In this document: in pieces, positions 33,481 through 45,051 of the stretch
How positions within the stretch are numbered: position 1 is the first letter of the stretch
How the letters are laid out: each line of letters begins with the position of its first letter
Assembly: GCF_022965805.1 (NCBI RefSeq)
Contig: NC_133103.1
Span: 33,327,281 to 33,391,280 of the forward strand
Origin: Primulina eburnea
Lineage: Eukaryota > Streptophyta > Magnoliopsida > Lamiales > Gesneriaceae
Direction: 5' to 3'
DNA: 64,000 bases
Made by a program: the position numbers and the translations under genes
Notes under the pieces: generated by a model
The model's input: only the letters and a program-made list of their open reading frames with translations
Told to the model about the DNA's origin: nothing
Database searches by the model: none

Positions 33481-34086
33481 GGATTATATAGAAGATGTAG
33501 CAATAGTAACAATATTAGATTCTTCTTTAGACTGTATATTAACATCTGGTTTAATTTGATTGATAGCTAAAATAATTTTATCAATACGATCTTTAATAGA
33601 AATTATCTATTCTCCTATTATTTTAATATATAAATTTGTATAATTCTGTTTTTCAATTATCTGATTGATATGTTTAAATGTTATTTGTAACATATCATTG
33701 TCAAATATTTTGAAAAAATAGTAAAATTTAATTTTTTTTTGCTTTTTCTATAATAAAAGATTGTTGAGAATGATAAACATATTTTTGAATTTGTTCTGAA
33801 TAAAGTTTATAATTTCTTTCAAGTATAAAAATATAATCTATAATAAATGTCTTAAAAAACAAGGAACAAAATGTATTTATTTATTTTGGTTTTCATAATA
33901 TTTATAAAAGTTTGTAACAATATATTCAAATTCTTTTTCACAGAAGGTTTTGAAATATCAATTTCTGAAATATTCCTATTTTGGTAAATAAAATTCAGCA
34001 TTTATTTTGGCTCTAGTTATAGAACCTTTAGTAAAATCTTTTTTTTTTATTTACTATCCATTAAATATTAAAATTCATTTATGAAG
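33481..34086 (-). other. Endogenous caulimovirid, degraded spacer between movement and capsid regions
   Basis: ~600 bp of AT-rich sequence with many stops on the minus strand; it lies between the two recognisable viral regions and is probably viral in origin. No domain recognised. Confidence 0.5.
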
Positions 34087-35042
34087 CTATATCAGTTTGT
34101 CTAACTTTTTGAAAGTTGCTTTATGAACAATATTATTTTGATTTATAATTAAATCTTCTACTGTATCTTGTACAGAGGATTCTAAATCTTCTCTTATCTG
34201 AGAAGTAGAGACCCTAGAAGTTTGTGGAATATCCACCATGTAATCTAAGGGTGAAATAAAAGAATGACTAGATATTGATCTAGCATATACATAAGATGGT
34301 AATAATCGTCTTTGTTCATTATTGAAGTGTATGTGAAAAAATCCTTCATTATTTTGTATAACTTGTTGTAAATCTCTATTTATTATAGGATTTCTAGGAA
34401 CAGCTTGTTCAGATATCCAATTTTTTGAAAATTCAATTTCTCCCCATTTAATAGATCTACGAGTTGTAATATTAGATCTATTAAAACTAGTTTCTATAAG
34501 AATAGTTTCATTTAATTTTTTATCTATTTTTTTACACATAGATTTAGTTTAAATAGTGGTTTATAATAAATATGATAACAGATACATATGACTTATGTTC
34601 CAAGAATGTAATTATAACCATGTGTTTTAACATTTAATGTTAAAGAATCTAAAATATTAATATCAGACAAAGATAAAGATAAATTAGGATAAACATCAAA
34701 ATATATTGGTCCATGTGCCAGACTAGATTGAATTATTCTCATAAGAGATTGTTTTCAATTTAAATTTCTACCATCTCTTAAAGCTGCTATAAAGCTTTCT
34801 GGTAAGCTTGCTAAAATTAAAGGTCTAAAGGAAATTTGTATTAAACCTATATGAATAAATATGTAATTTTTCCTATAAGGTAAAAGATCTTTATTATTTA
34901 ATAATCTAATAACTATTTCTTCATTATGAAGAGGTACCGAAGATTCTGTAGTTTTAACTACTTGTTTGAAACCAATTCTTTCAAAAGTTCCTAACTTATA
35001 AATCATTTTAGATTCTATCATAGGAATAGTCCATTTATTCAA
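34087..35042 (-). pseudogene. Endogenous caulimovirid movement-protein region (broken)
   Basis: Two main open pieces on the minus strand, 35042-34755 (95 codons) and 34539-34087 (150 codons), lie in different frames with a degraded 215-bp join. The first contains LGTFERIGFKQVV and LILASLPESFIAAL, which I recognise as the caulimovirid movement protein family. This protein mediates cell-to-cell spread through plasmodesmata in live viruses. The second piece, which includes WGEIEFSKNW, is its downstream part. In-frame stops and frameshifts show that it is an old, inactive copy. The genus is not assigned; a petuvirus or florendovirus affinity is possible. Confidence 0.7.
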
Positions 35043-35102
35043 TAAATCTAAATTTTCTGGTAAATCATATTCTTCATTTATACTGTTTTGAACAGTTTTT
35101 TC

Positions 35103-35285
35103 TTACCAAAAATATTCATTGAATAAAAGTGCTAAATTATTAACCAGACTATTTCCATGGCTCTGATACCATCTGAGGCTTGGAATAAAATTGAATATGA
35201 TACATGGCGTTGTTTTACCAAATTTTTCCTCAGTGGCTTTCGCACACATGGATGTATTGGTTTCCAGCCTATATACCATTTTCAA
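35103..35285 (-). pseudogene. Endogenous caulimovirid, start of first ORF across the primer site
   Basis: The frame includes WYQSHGNSL, which is the translation of the tRNA-Met primer site, then stops at 35103-35105. The same frame resumes toward the movement-protein piece. It is short and its N-terminal portion is probably intergenic in the original virus. Confidence 0.5.
35155..35171 (-). other. Caulimovirid tRNA-Met minus-strand primer site
   Basis: Minus strand TGGTATCAGAGCCATGG, the tRNA-Met binding consensus that conventionally marks position 1 of caulimovirid genomes. It lies just upstream of the movement-protein region, as expected, and there is no LTR beside it, which distinguishes it from the retrotransposon sites in this window. 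Confidence 0.75.
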
Positions 35286-35357
35286 CTCATGTTGAGCTAA
35301 GAAAAGGAAAAATTTAAATTCCAGAATAATAATTAATATAAGTTTTGGAACATTTCA
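35286..35357. other. Short unassigned stretch
   Basis: AT-rich 72 bp between the viral fragment and the SIRE-like LTR; nothing recognised. Confidence 0.5.
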
Positions 35358-36693
35358 TGTTCGCAATCTTAATTTTGATGTTAACAAAACTTGCTATTTT
35401 GTTTCTAATGATTTACTTTAGTGCCAGGTAGCTAGGAACTGATCAGGCTTCTAACTGATCAGTTAAGCGAGGTAAAACCGAAGCTATCGAGACGTTAGCT
35501 GAAAAGACCAACTGATCGACCAAATTGAATCAGTTCAACTCACATATCAAAGAATAGTTTAACTAACTGTCCAGCTGATGGATGATTCAGCAGAAGATCT
35601 TCAAGAGCCCGGCCAGCTGATGAAAAGTTCAACTAATGAAGAACCCAGCTGACCTGTTCAACTGAAAGAGTGAAATCAGTTCGACTGACGAGCCAACTGA
35701 TTTCACCAGCCCAACTGAAAATCACTTCAGATGATCAGTTAGGAACATCAGTTAGAAATCATTCAGTTGCAGATCAAGACAAGCTTATCTTAGTGGATTC
35801 CATCTACGCACAAAGATACAAATATTTGTAAGATAAAAGGTACAATAATGGATGTTGCAGCAAAGATTAAAGCCAAGAGATTCCTGAAGGAGTGTCAAAA
35901 AATTCAAGACACCTATACCAAGGAACACATTCAAATCTGAAACGATCACATGTGATGAGTCCTGAAGTATGGTCTCAATGCCTCTATATATACAAGCTCA
36001 AGACCATCAGCAAGAAGAACAAAAAGAAAGAGCATACACTAAAGTGTGAGAAGAACAAAAGAAAAGGCACGCTTATTTACTTATCAGCTTACAAGAAGTA
36101 ATCAGCCCATAAGGAACACAAAAACATGTTATCATCTTAGTTTAGAATTATATTTCCCTCAGTGAGAACACTTTCTGGTAGTTTTCAGAGATCAATTCTC
36201 ACACACACACACACACCACCACTCAAATACAGTCTTGCACAAAGACAATAAACTTGTGTATCTAGTCTTTCTCACATATACGTTAAAGAAGTGTTGATTA
36301 GAAGGTGATGCCTTCAGTCTAGTCTAGGAGTTCAGTTAGGCATTGGATAAGTCCTAAGCTGGGTGGGTTTGTACAAGTAGTTGTATAATCAAAGTCTTCT
36401 AGGGAATCCTACCCAAGGTGGTAGAAGGGGTGACGTAGGAGCAGTTGAAGTCTCCGAAACTCCATAAACATATCTTGTGTATTTAACTGTTTAACTATTG
36501 TTTTCAAACTGATTTAACTAGTTGGAGCATCCGTTGGTCCAGTTATCAACATAACTGAACTAATGAATGCAAAAACTAATCTAGTCTTTTGGTTATTCAG
36601 TTACACAAGATATACAAATATATCAGTGTTTCTTAACGAAGGATTATTTTGAGTGTTTTCCACTTGGTTCAATACCAAAATCGATCTAATTCA
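35358..36693 (+). repeat. SIRE-like copia LTR, plus orientation
   Basis: The start TGTTCGCAATCTTAATT..GATGTTAACAAAA aligns with the H LTR start (minus strand TGTTGGAAACTTAATT..GTGTTTTGACAAAA). The end TCGATCTAATTCA resembles H's CCGATCCTTTCA. Rich in AACTGATC/CAGTT motifs (a perfect palindrome at 35453-35464), and 'ctacccaaggtggtagaaggggtgacgtagga' corresponds to the 'cctacgtcaccccttc' block of H. No PBS or PPT adjoins it and I find no clear target duplication, so it is a solo or fragmentary LTR with approximate ends. The frame 35892-36101 is not a gene. Confidence 0.65.
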
Positions 36694-36894
36694 TCGGTGT
36701 ATACATTTTTAGAACACGAGCTATTGCAGCTCTTGGAGAATATTTTGTTTGAAGCACCTCAAGGTGCTCTGCAAACGATCCTTCAATAAGGTTCTTATTT
36801 GGATTTTACAAAACATAAAAGCATTTATTAAAAACATACCAAATAAATTAAACAACAAACAATCCTTCAATAAGGTGCGTTTTTTAAGTAAAAG
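36694..36894. other. Unassigned stretch with a local duplication
   Basis: Holds two copies of 'atccttcaataaggt' about 80 bp apart (near 36778 and 36860) and a short palindrome gcacctcaaggtgc (36757-36770). No gene recognised. Confidence 0.4.
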
Positions 36895-37951
36895 AAAATG
36901 GTTTTATAAAAATTGTTGTCTTTTGGGGGTAAAAGACAACGGTTGTTAGGGTCAATGACAACTCCAGTATAGAACCGTTTTCTTTGAGAGTTTTTTTTGG
37001 GTCAAATACAACAGTTTATAGAACCGTTGTCTATTAGCGTGTGTTTTGGACAATGGACAACGGTTTTAGAAAACCGTTGTGGATTAGTGTGATTTTAACA
37101 ACGTATTTAGCGACGATTTTAGTCGCTTTGCTGAAACCAATGACAATATGAAACTGTCGCTAATTTAAAAATTGCAACGATTTTGCTTTAAACTGTGGCT
37201 CAATTTAGTGACGGTTTTTCTTATATATAGTGACGGGTTTGCTTATATATAGCGACAGTTTAAGTAAAATCGTCGCATGTTTTAAATTAACGACGGGTTT
37301 TCTCAAACCGTCGCTAATTTTAGCGACGGTTATGAGCAAAACAGTCGCAGCTTTTAAAACTGCGAGGGTTTTTTGTTAAACCGTCGCTAAAACCGTCGCA
37401 AATTGTCTATAAATATCCGCACATTCAGTCCATTTTAACACACACCACTTCACAACAATTAAAATTTTTCTCTCTTACACGATTTTACCATTTCACAACA
37501 CTTAAATTTTTTCTTCTTACACGATTTTAGTTACGATCTAAGGTAAATTTTTTCGCTTTAATTTTTGGTAAATTTTTAAGTGTTAGTTAAGATCATGAAT
37601 ATTGTTAGTCTATTCAAATTGTAAGTTTTTTGGATTAGTTAAAATATTAAAAGTAATATTTTTATATTTTGCTGAAAATATTAGCGATGAAAATCATGAA
37701 ACAACCGTCGCTAAAATTAGGGACGGAAATCATGAACCAACCATCGCTAATTTTAGCGACGATTTTTCATAATCCGTCTCTAATTTTATTTGCGACGGTT
37801 TTTTAAAAACCGTCTCAAATTGTGGCTACAACAACGGATAAAAACCGTTGTCTTTGAGCGCACCTTTAAACCACAGGGGATTTAACAACAGTTTTAAAAG
37901 ACCTACAACAACGGTTTTTTTCTGTTGTTGTAGGCCTTTTTTTTTGTAGTG
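36895..37951. mobile_element. CACTA transposon terminus with subterminal repeats
   Basis: The right end reads ...TTTTTTTTTGTAGTG, i.e. CACTACAAAAAAAAA on the minus strand, the hallmark CACTA terminal repeat. Inside it are many copies of AACCGTTGT and GCGACGGTT in both orientations, including a 26-bp perfect palindrome at 37306-37331 and a stem at 37902-37912/37924-37934. Such subterminal repeats bind the transposase in this superfamily. No transposase ORF is present and no left terminus was found, so the left boundary is a guess: a truncated or strongly deleted, non-autonomous element. Confidence 0.7.
37408..37415 (+). promoter_or_regulatory. TATA box inside the CACTA terminus
   Basis: TATAAATA followed by a pyrimidine-rich leader and a possible splice donor AGGTAAAT near 37541. 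It resembles a promoter plus 5' UTR, but no coding exon follows before the terminus. Confidence 0.35.
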
Positions 37952-38209
37952 ACTACGTGAAGTTTTCATGTCCCTCCATCATATGGAGAGCATCCGAGCT
38001 ACTCGTGCTCGGCCAGCAGCTGCTCGCAACAACATGCAGGTAGAGGTCCAACCTCGGCTCTGGATGGCTGCCGCTAGCGGTTATGATGATGAAAATTTAT
38101 TTGTCCAAATTCCTTTCCGATCCAGTTAATATATCAATTTTGGAAATTATCTATAAATTAATTATTGAACATAAATATGAATCAAAGTAAAAACCTTATC
38201 TGATACCAC
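37952..38209. other. Unassigned spacer with a 48-codon open frame and partial primer site
   Basis: A plus-strand ATG at 37983 opens a 48-codon frame (MESIRATRARPAAARNN...) to TAA at 38127-38129. It is GC-richer than its surroundings and could be a relic of a retroelement gag or of a host exon; no family recognised. 'tgataccac' at 38201-38209 is a minus-strand tRNA-Met-like primer site (TGGTATCAGATAAGG) beside LTR G. Confidence 0.35.
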
Positions 38210-38413
38210 TGTTGGGCCCGAAAACCAGATCTAAAACACAGCAGAAATTTAAAATATTTTAGATCTATGATATTTCAGGGACGATCGAATGCCTTTGATT
38301 CATATTTAGGATATACGCGTAAATAAAATAAATACATGAATAGAGATTATAACAAGACCTAGATCCTGGTGACGAAAATCTTGTCAAAATCTGACTGCAC
38401 AAGACTTTGCCGC
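38210..38413 (-). repeat. LTR G, first fragment (copia-like, minus orientation)
   Basis: Starts TGTTGGGCCCGAAAACC next to the primer site, with 'cacagcagaaattt' typical of reversed copia LTR ends. Interrupted at 38413 by element E (target duplication GCCGC) and continued at 46821. Confidence 0.5.
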
Positions 38414-40174
38414 TGTGGGGACCCGGGCTCTAACTCAATTCTTTTGGGATTTAATTGGATCTTTGTTCGAAAATGTGGGTCAAAAATTTGCTTTTAACAT
38501 TAATTCAAATGTATAATAAAAGCATGACATATATTTATAATAATTAAACAACATCAGATACATACAAGTCTGTCTAGTACAACGATACAACTAATGTTCG
38601 AATCTCAAATACAAGTAGTTCAGATCTAGACAAAAACTACTAGTAATCTGCTGCTACACCCGGCATCACCACGCTATCAACTCTCTCTTCCTCGTCGTGA
38701 CCCTGATCCTGCCCCACCTGTTGCCATGCACACATACAGACACGACAACAGCCGGATAACTCCGGTGAGAACATATCCCAGTATAAAACATGGATGTATG
38801 CAATGTAATAATCATGTACAAAAGCATAGCATATGTATATAATAACATGCATGTAAATCTAAACATGTAGAAGAATACAAATCTGTATTCAACATTTAAA
38901 TCTTGACTCGACTCGTTTCTAATCTAGGGATCCCGGTGTGAATAAGACGGTCTGTCACCTACCCAGCCACTCGGGGTAACGGTACGTCTTATTCCTAGAC
39001 TTCGGTCAACTCTGTATCGAGGGTCTACACATAGAGCAAATCTACTACTATGCGACGATACACCGAAACGCCTAGTTTTGGCCGATCTGCCAATATCTTC
39101 TATCTCAGGACTCGAATATAAATCAATAAACAAGACATTACATAATCAAATGTAATAATAATAGTCTAGTATGTGATTTAGGGAAACTCGTATCAAATCT
39201 GAATCGAGTTGTGCAATCCCGTGACCACATGAATTATACCTTTCTTGTCGCACAGTCTGTGTCGAACCGAAATCTCGAATACCAAGTAGTCAATACAAAT
39301 CTGAAATGGCATAAACAATGTGCACTTCAATCATATACATCTCAAGCAAATCAATATACAATGCTAACATCGGTTTCAATGCAATTCGACGGCATAACGG
39401 CGTAATTCTTTTATACCGGTAACTCAAGAACATCATACTCAATCACAATCAACTCATCATCTCATCTAACATCTATATACATGCTGTAATCTGTATATTC
39501 TCAATCCAACACATGCTGGAAAATCGAACGTATAGCATACGGCGTCTGAAATTCGATCCGTTTACGTTTCTACGATGCTTAGTATATCAAGAACACATAA
39601 TCTATGTCAAATCTGAATTCTTCCAACACATAATTTTCGAAACATGCTGGAAATGAACAATACTTACATCCTCTTGTAGCTTTGGTTGAGAGGAGTACCA
39701 ATCTGAACTCGAATTCAAGTTTGGATGGCTAAATCTTGCAAAAGATAAATTGTGAGATTGAAGAAGCCTTGGACTCTCTTCTGAATTCTCCCTCGGTGCT
39801 TACTACTGAAAATGGAAGGAAATGAAGCCACATACCCTTGTATTGCATGGCAAGGAACAAGTGTCTTTATTTTTCATTTGACACGCACGACCGCGGGTGC
39901 GGTACACTAGCAGCGCGGGTGCGCTGTGCTCACGGCAGCCCTTGCATTTTCTGAAATTCTTGGACCGCGGGTGCGGTGATGTTATTACCACGGGTGCGGT
40001 GTCTGTTCGCACAATTTTACAAATTTTCTGTCAATGCACCGCGGGTGCGGTCCTTCCTGTACCGCGGGTGCGGTGTGGCTTCGGCCCTGCTTTACAAATT
40101 CTGATCTAAATATCATGTATTCTCGTCGTTTCAAGTCTCACATCAATAACAACCGATAATTCTCGAGCCTTACA
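38414..40174 (-). repeat. Element E 3' LTR
   Basis: On the plus strand TGTGGGGACCCGGGC...GAGCCTTACA. Contains the conserved hairpin (38752-38765) and the inverted-repeat array (39890-40074). Open frames such as 38640-38852, 38924-39133 and 39803-40012 recur in the 5' LTR and are not genes. Confidence 0.93.
39890..40074. promoter_or_regulatory. Array of six ACCGCGGGTGCGGT inverted repeats (E 3' LTR)
   Basis: Five copies of ACCGC-GGGT-GCGGT (one with a CpG to CpA change, ACCACGGGTGCGGT) and one CGCGGGTGCGCT variant in 185 bp. The 5' LTR copy lies at 46531-46715. Confidence 0.75.
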
Positions 40175-40189
40175 TTTCTCCCCCTCTTA
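40175..40189 (-). other. Element E polypurine tract
   Basis: Minus strand TAAGAGGGGGAGAAA abuts the 3' LTR. Confidence 0.88.
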
Positions 40190-40276
40190 GACAAGAGTTC
40201 GTCCTCGAACTCATAAGCAAGTAATCATGCAAGTGTATACAAAATTGTAAAGTCAAAATAGAAAGAAAGACTCACA

Positions 40277-43200
40277 TCATAAGAATAGCTCGGGATGCCT
40301 CTGTCTCATCTCAGACTCTGTCTCCCAAGTTGCTTCCTCGATGCCATGACGACTCCATTGAACCTTCACAAGCGGAATAGTCTTGGTTCTAAGCTGTTTC
40401 TCCTTCCGATCAAGAATCTGTATCGGTCTTTCCACATAGCTCAGAGTATGATCTAACTCGGCTTCGTCAGGCTGAATGACATGAAAATCATCCGGCATGT
40501 ATTTGCGCAACATCGATACATGAAAAACATCATGTATACCGGACAGTGAAGGAGGAAGAGCAAGTCTGTAAGCTCGATCGCCAATCTTCTCAAGGATCTC
40601 GTACGGACCGACGTATCTAGGAGACAACTTCCCACGCTTGCCAAATCTGACAACGCCTCTGAAAGGTGAAATCTTCAAAAATACTCTGTCTCCCTGATCA
40701 AACACTAACGGTCTGCGTCTGATATTGGCATACTTCGCTTGCCTATCTTGTGCCGTCTTCATTCTCTTCTGAATGATCTTCACTTTCTCGGTCATCTCAC
40801 GAATCATATCAGGTCCCAACTCTGGTACCTCGGAGATCTCATCCCAGTACAACGGAGATCTACACTTCTTTCCGTATAAAGCTTCGAACGGTGCCATCTC
40901 AATGCTAGTCTGATAGCTGTTGTTGTATGAAAACTCACACAACGGCAATGAATCTTGCCAACTAGTACTAAAATCTAGTACTACAGCTCTCAGCATGTCC
41001 TCTAAAGTCTGGATAGTCCGCTCTGACTGTCCGTCTGTCTGAGGATGATAAGCAGTGCTCAGGTGTAAAGTCGTACCCAAAGCCTGCTGCAGACTGTGCC
41101 AGAAATGAGAAGTGAATCGTGGATCACGATCTGATACGATAGACTTCGGCACACCACGCAATCTGACGACCTCTCTGATGTATATCTCTGCCATCTGATA
41201 ATGTCTATATGTCATCCTGTACGGAATGAAACAGGCAGATTTGGTCAATCTGTCAATAATGACCCAAATCGAATCACAGCCCCGGGATGATCGAGGTAAC
41301 TTCGTCACGAAGTCCATGGAAATGTGGTCCCATTTCCATTCAGGAATAGACAAACTCTGAAGTAAACCTCCGGGCTTCTTTCTTTCTGCCTTCACCTTCT
41401 GGCAATTCAAACATTCAGACACAAATTCTGCAATATCTGTCTTCATCTGCTTCCACCAGAATTGCGTCTTCAAGTCATTGTACATCTTCCTGCCACCAGG
41501 ATGAATGCTGAACCGACTACAGTGTGCTTCTGACATGATCTGTCGTCTCAAATCTGAAATCTCTGGCACTACTAAGCGGTTATTCACATACAGAATAGAA
41601 TCTCTAACCTGATACTCTGATATATGACCAGCTCTGACCATATCAATCGATTTCTGAACACTTGGATCAGTTCTCTGCGCTTCTTTGATCCTCAAAATCA
41701 GATCCGGCTCAATCTGAATCGCCGCAAGTCGCAACGGTCTACTCTCTGTATCAAATGTCAATCTGGACAAGCAACAATCTTCTACTAAATTCGATACACC
41801 TACAGTCGATAAGGAAAGAGCACATACCTTTCGACTCAAGGCGTCTGCCGCTGCATTCGACTTTCCTGGATGGTATTTGATCTCGCAATCAAAATCTTTC
41901 AGCAGATCAAGCCATCGTCGCTGCCTCATGTTCAACTCTGACTGAGAAAAGAGATACTTCAGGCTCTTATGATCGGAATAGATCTCAAATTTCTCGCCAT
42001 ACAGATAATGACGCCAGATCTTCAATGCAAATACGATCGCTGCCAACTCAAGATCATGAATCGGATAGCGGGTCTCGTGTGGCTTCAGCTGTCTAGAGGC
42101 ATACGCTATCACGTGCCCTCGCTGCATAAGAACACACCCTAGTCCTCTGTGAGATGCGTCACAATATACAACGAACTCACCTGTACCGGTAGGAATCGTC
42201 AAGACAGGCGCACTAGTCAGCCTCTTCTTCAGCTCAATAAAACTGGCTTCACAATCTTCTGACCACACAAATGGCATGTTCTTCTGTGTCAACTGGGTGA
42301 TAGGCTTTGCTATACTGGAGAAGTCTCGAATAAAACGTCGATAATACCCGGCTAGACCCATGAAACTGCGTATCTCTGGCACAGAAGTCGGTCTCGGCCA
42401 ACTGACCACAGCTTCAACTTTACTCGGATCTACCGTAATACCATCTCCAGATATAATGTGACCCAAGAAGACAACTTGTCTCAGCTAAAATTCGCACTTG
42501 GACAGTTTAGCATACAACTGCTCTTTTCTCAAAGTCTTCAGTACAATTCTCAGATGATCTGCATGCTCAGTCAAACTCTTCGAATACACCAAAATATCAT
42601 CAATGAACACAATCACAAAATCATCTAAATATCTCTGAAAAATGTGGTTCATCAAACTCATAAACACCGCAGGTGCATTCGTCAAACCGAAAGGCATAAC
42701 AACAAACTCGTAATGTCCATACCTGGTTCGGAATGCAGTCTTCGGTATATCAACATCTCTAACTCGGAGCTGATGATACCCTGATCTCAAATCGATCTTC
42801 GAGTATTCAGAAGATCCCTGTAGCTGATCAAACAAGTCTCGATGCGAGGCAAAGGATACTTGTTCTTCACTGTTGCCTTGTTCAACTGCTTATAATCAAT
42901 ACACAATCGCATCGAACCATCTTTCTTTCGAACGAAAAGCACCGGAGCACCCCAAGGAGATACATTGGGTCTGATATATCCCTTGGACAAAAGATCCTCC
43001 AACTGTGCTTTCAACTCTTTCAGCTCTATCGGCGCCATCCTATATGGAGCTCCCGAAATAGGAATACTGCCTGGCACAAGATCTATGCTAAAATCTACCT
43101 CTCGAATCGGTGGCAACCCTGGAATCTCATCAGGAAAAACATCTGCAAACTCGCAAACCACTGGCAAATCTGCCAATGCTGGGCTCGACTTCAGTAGGTC

Positions 43201-44795
43201 TACTGAATATACGAGAAAGCCCTCTGCTCCTCTCTGAAGCAATCTACTCATAGTCAGAGCAGATACTAAGGGAATCCGAGATCTGGAACCCTTGCCGTAG
43301 AATTTCCACTCATCTGTCATGTCGGGTCTGAATCTGACAATCTTGTGGAAACAATCTACAGTGGCCCTGTACTTGCTCAACATGTCTATACCAACTATAC
43401 AATCAAAATCAGCTAAACCAAGTACTACACAATCAAGATCAATCTCATGCCCCTCAAACTGAAGCATACAGTGTCGAACAGTAGTTACAGATATCAAACC
43501 ACTTCCCAACGGAGAAGCTATAGACACTACTGTAGACATCGACTCAACAGGCAATGAATGTCTCAATGCAAAATGCTCAGATATGAATGTATGGGATGCA
43601 CCTGTGTCTATCAACACATATGCAGGATAACCGCAAAGAAAACAGTTACCTGCAATGACGTCATCTGGTGCCTCCTGCGCCTGCTCCTCTGTCAGGGCAA
43701 AAACACGTGCCTGCTGTCTGGGAGGCTGACTCACCGTCTGACTACCTCTTGGTCTCTTCTGGGTCTGTGTGGAGGGTGGCTGAAAGGAGTGTACAGAAGA
43801 TGCCTGTCTCTCCATCTGTGGCGCTGGTGCTGATGATCCTGTGCTCTGGAATCGTTGTGCACCTCTCTGGGGACAAACTCTAGCGAAGTGTCCCTGTTGC
43901 CTACAGATGTTGCAGCGTCCCATAACTCCTTGACACTGCTTCGTCGCATGTCGTCCTCCACACGAGCTACAAAATACGCCACTGTAATCTGAACCCTGAC
44001 CTCTCTGTCGAGATCCACTCGAACTCGATGAACTACTCCCAGATTTCTTAAACTGTTTGCCTTTAGCCTTCAGGAATTCCTTCTTGCCACTACCACTAGC
44101 TCCACTGTCAAAACGAGGAGGAGGTGGTGGAAACTGTACGGTCGTGGACTGTGGTGGTCTCTGTCCCTGAACACCGTAGGAAACGCCTCGCTGCCTGATC
44201 AAGCCAGCCTCTACTCCCTTCGCTCGGTTCAGTGCCTCTGAAAAAGTGTTAGGCCGTCCCGTGTTCACCAAAGTAAAGACATCCGGATTCAATCCGTTGA
44301 TGAACTGATCGGCCACTGCCTCGTCGTTCCCTGCCACATGAGGTGCAAATCGTAGCAATGCTGAAAATTTAGCCACATACTCCTCGATGTTCCACTGTCC
44401 CTGCCTCAGATTCGCAAATTCAGCTCCTTTGTCTTTTCGGTAGGAGACGGGAAAGAAACGCTGATAGAACTCATCCTTGAAGACTTTCCACGTGATGTCA
44501 ATGCCTCGGTGCTCCAAGGCTCTCTTCGTAGTCAACCACCAGTTCTTTGCAACCTCTTGCATCTGATGCCCTATCAATTTCACGCGTCGCTCATCAGTAT
44601 ATGCCAAAGACTCAAACAACATCTCGATATCATCTAGCCAGCTCTCGCATTCTACTGCACTTTCTTTGCCCTTCAGGGTAGGCGGATGGAAAGACTGAAA
44701 TCTCTTAATTAGGTCTCCATCGACGTAGCGGTAACATCCATTTGTGCACCGGATGTGCTACCCTGCTCTGGCTGTGGTCTACGTCTAGGCGGCAT
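40277..44795 (-). pseudogene. Element E gag-pol (broken Tekay polyprotein)
   Basis: The original start is [13 protein letters not shown] at 44795. A one-base deletion near 44717 gives an early stop; the main frame resumes and is open as 44622-42787. Domains: Gag ([13 protein letters not shown]), zinc knuckle [14 protein letters not shown], protease [12 protein letters not shown] and the RT start [11 protein letters not shown] second one-base deletion near 42840 (PRIDDL region) shifts into 42835-42485 with catalytic [10 protein letters not shown] Trp to stop change (TAG) follows CEF at 42485. The 42466-40277 frame holds the rest of the RT, RNase H (SDHKSLKYL), integrase ([30 protein letters not shown]) and the chromodomain-like tail [12 protein letters not shown]. 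Only three lesions, so decay is recent. Confidence 0.92.
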
Positions 44796-45034
44796 AAATC
44801 TGATTATCAAACTGATTTGTACACCATAAAGATCATCTGTCTCAGCCCTCCTCTGATCATATACCTCTGATCAAGAATCGGTTCTGATTCAGGCTTGAAA
44901 TGCTGTAAATCAATTCAGATAATACAACAACATACAATAGGGAAAGCAATAAACCATGCTAGCATCTCAAAAGCAAGGAAGATGACTCGATCTACCCCGC
45001 TCATTCTATTCTATCTCAGTCTACAGAACCTACA

Positions 45035-45046
45035 GCTCTGATACCA
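45035..45046 (-). other. Element E primer binding site (tRNA-iMet)
   Basis: Minus strand TGGTATCAGAGC, five bases inside the 5' LTR. Confidence 0.92.
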
Positions 45047-45051
45047 CCTGT

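Noticed and set aside
35358..36693. Host intergenic DNA or small gene at 35892-36101
   Set aside because: The block aligns in order with the SIRE LTRs, and the frame is Lys-rich low complexity.
38640..39133. Short minus-strand frames of 66-70 codons in the E LTR
   Set aside because: Duplicated in the other LTR (45280-45773) and overlapping each other in different frames; LTR sequence, not genes.
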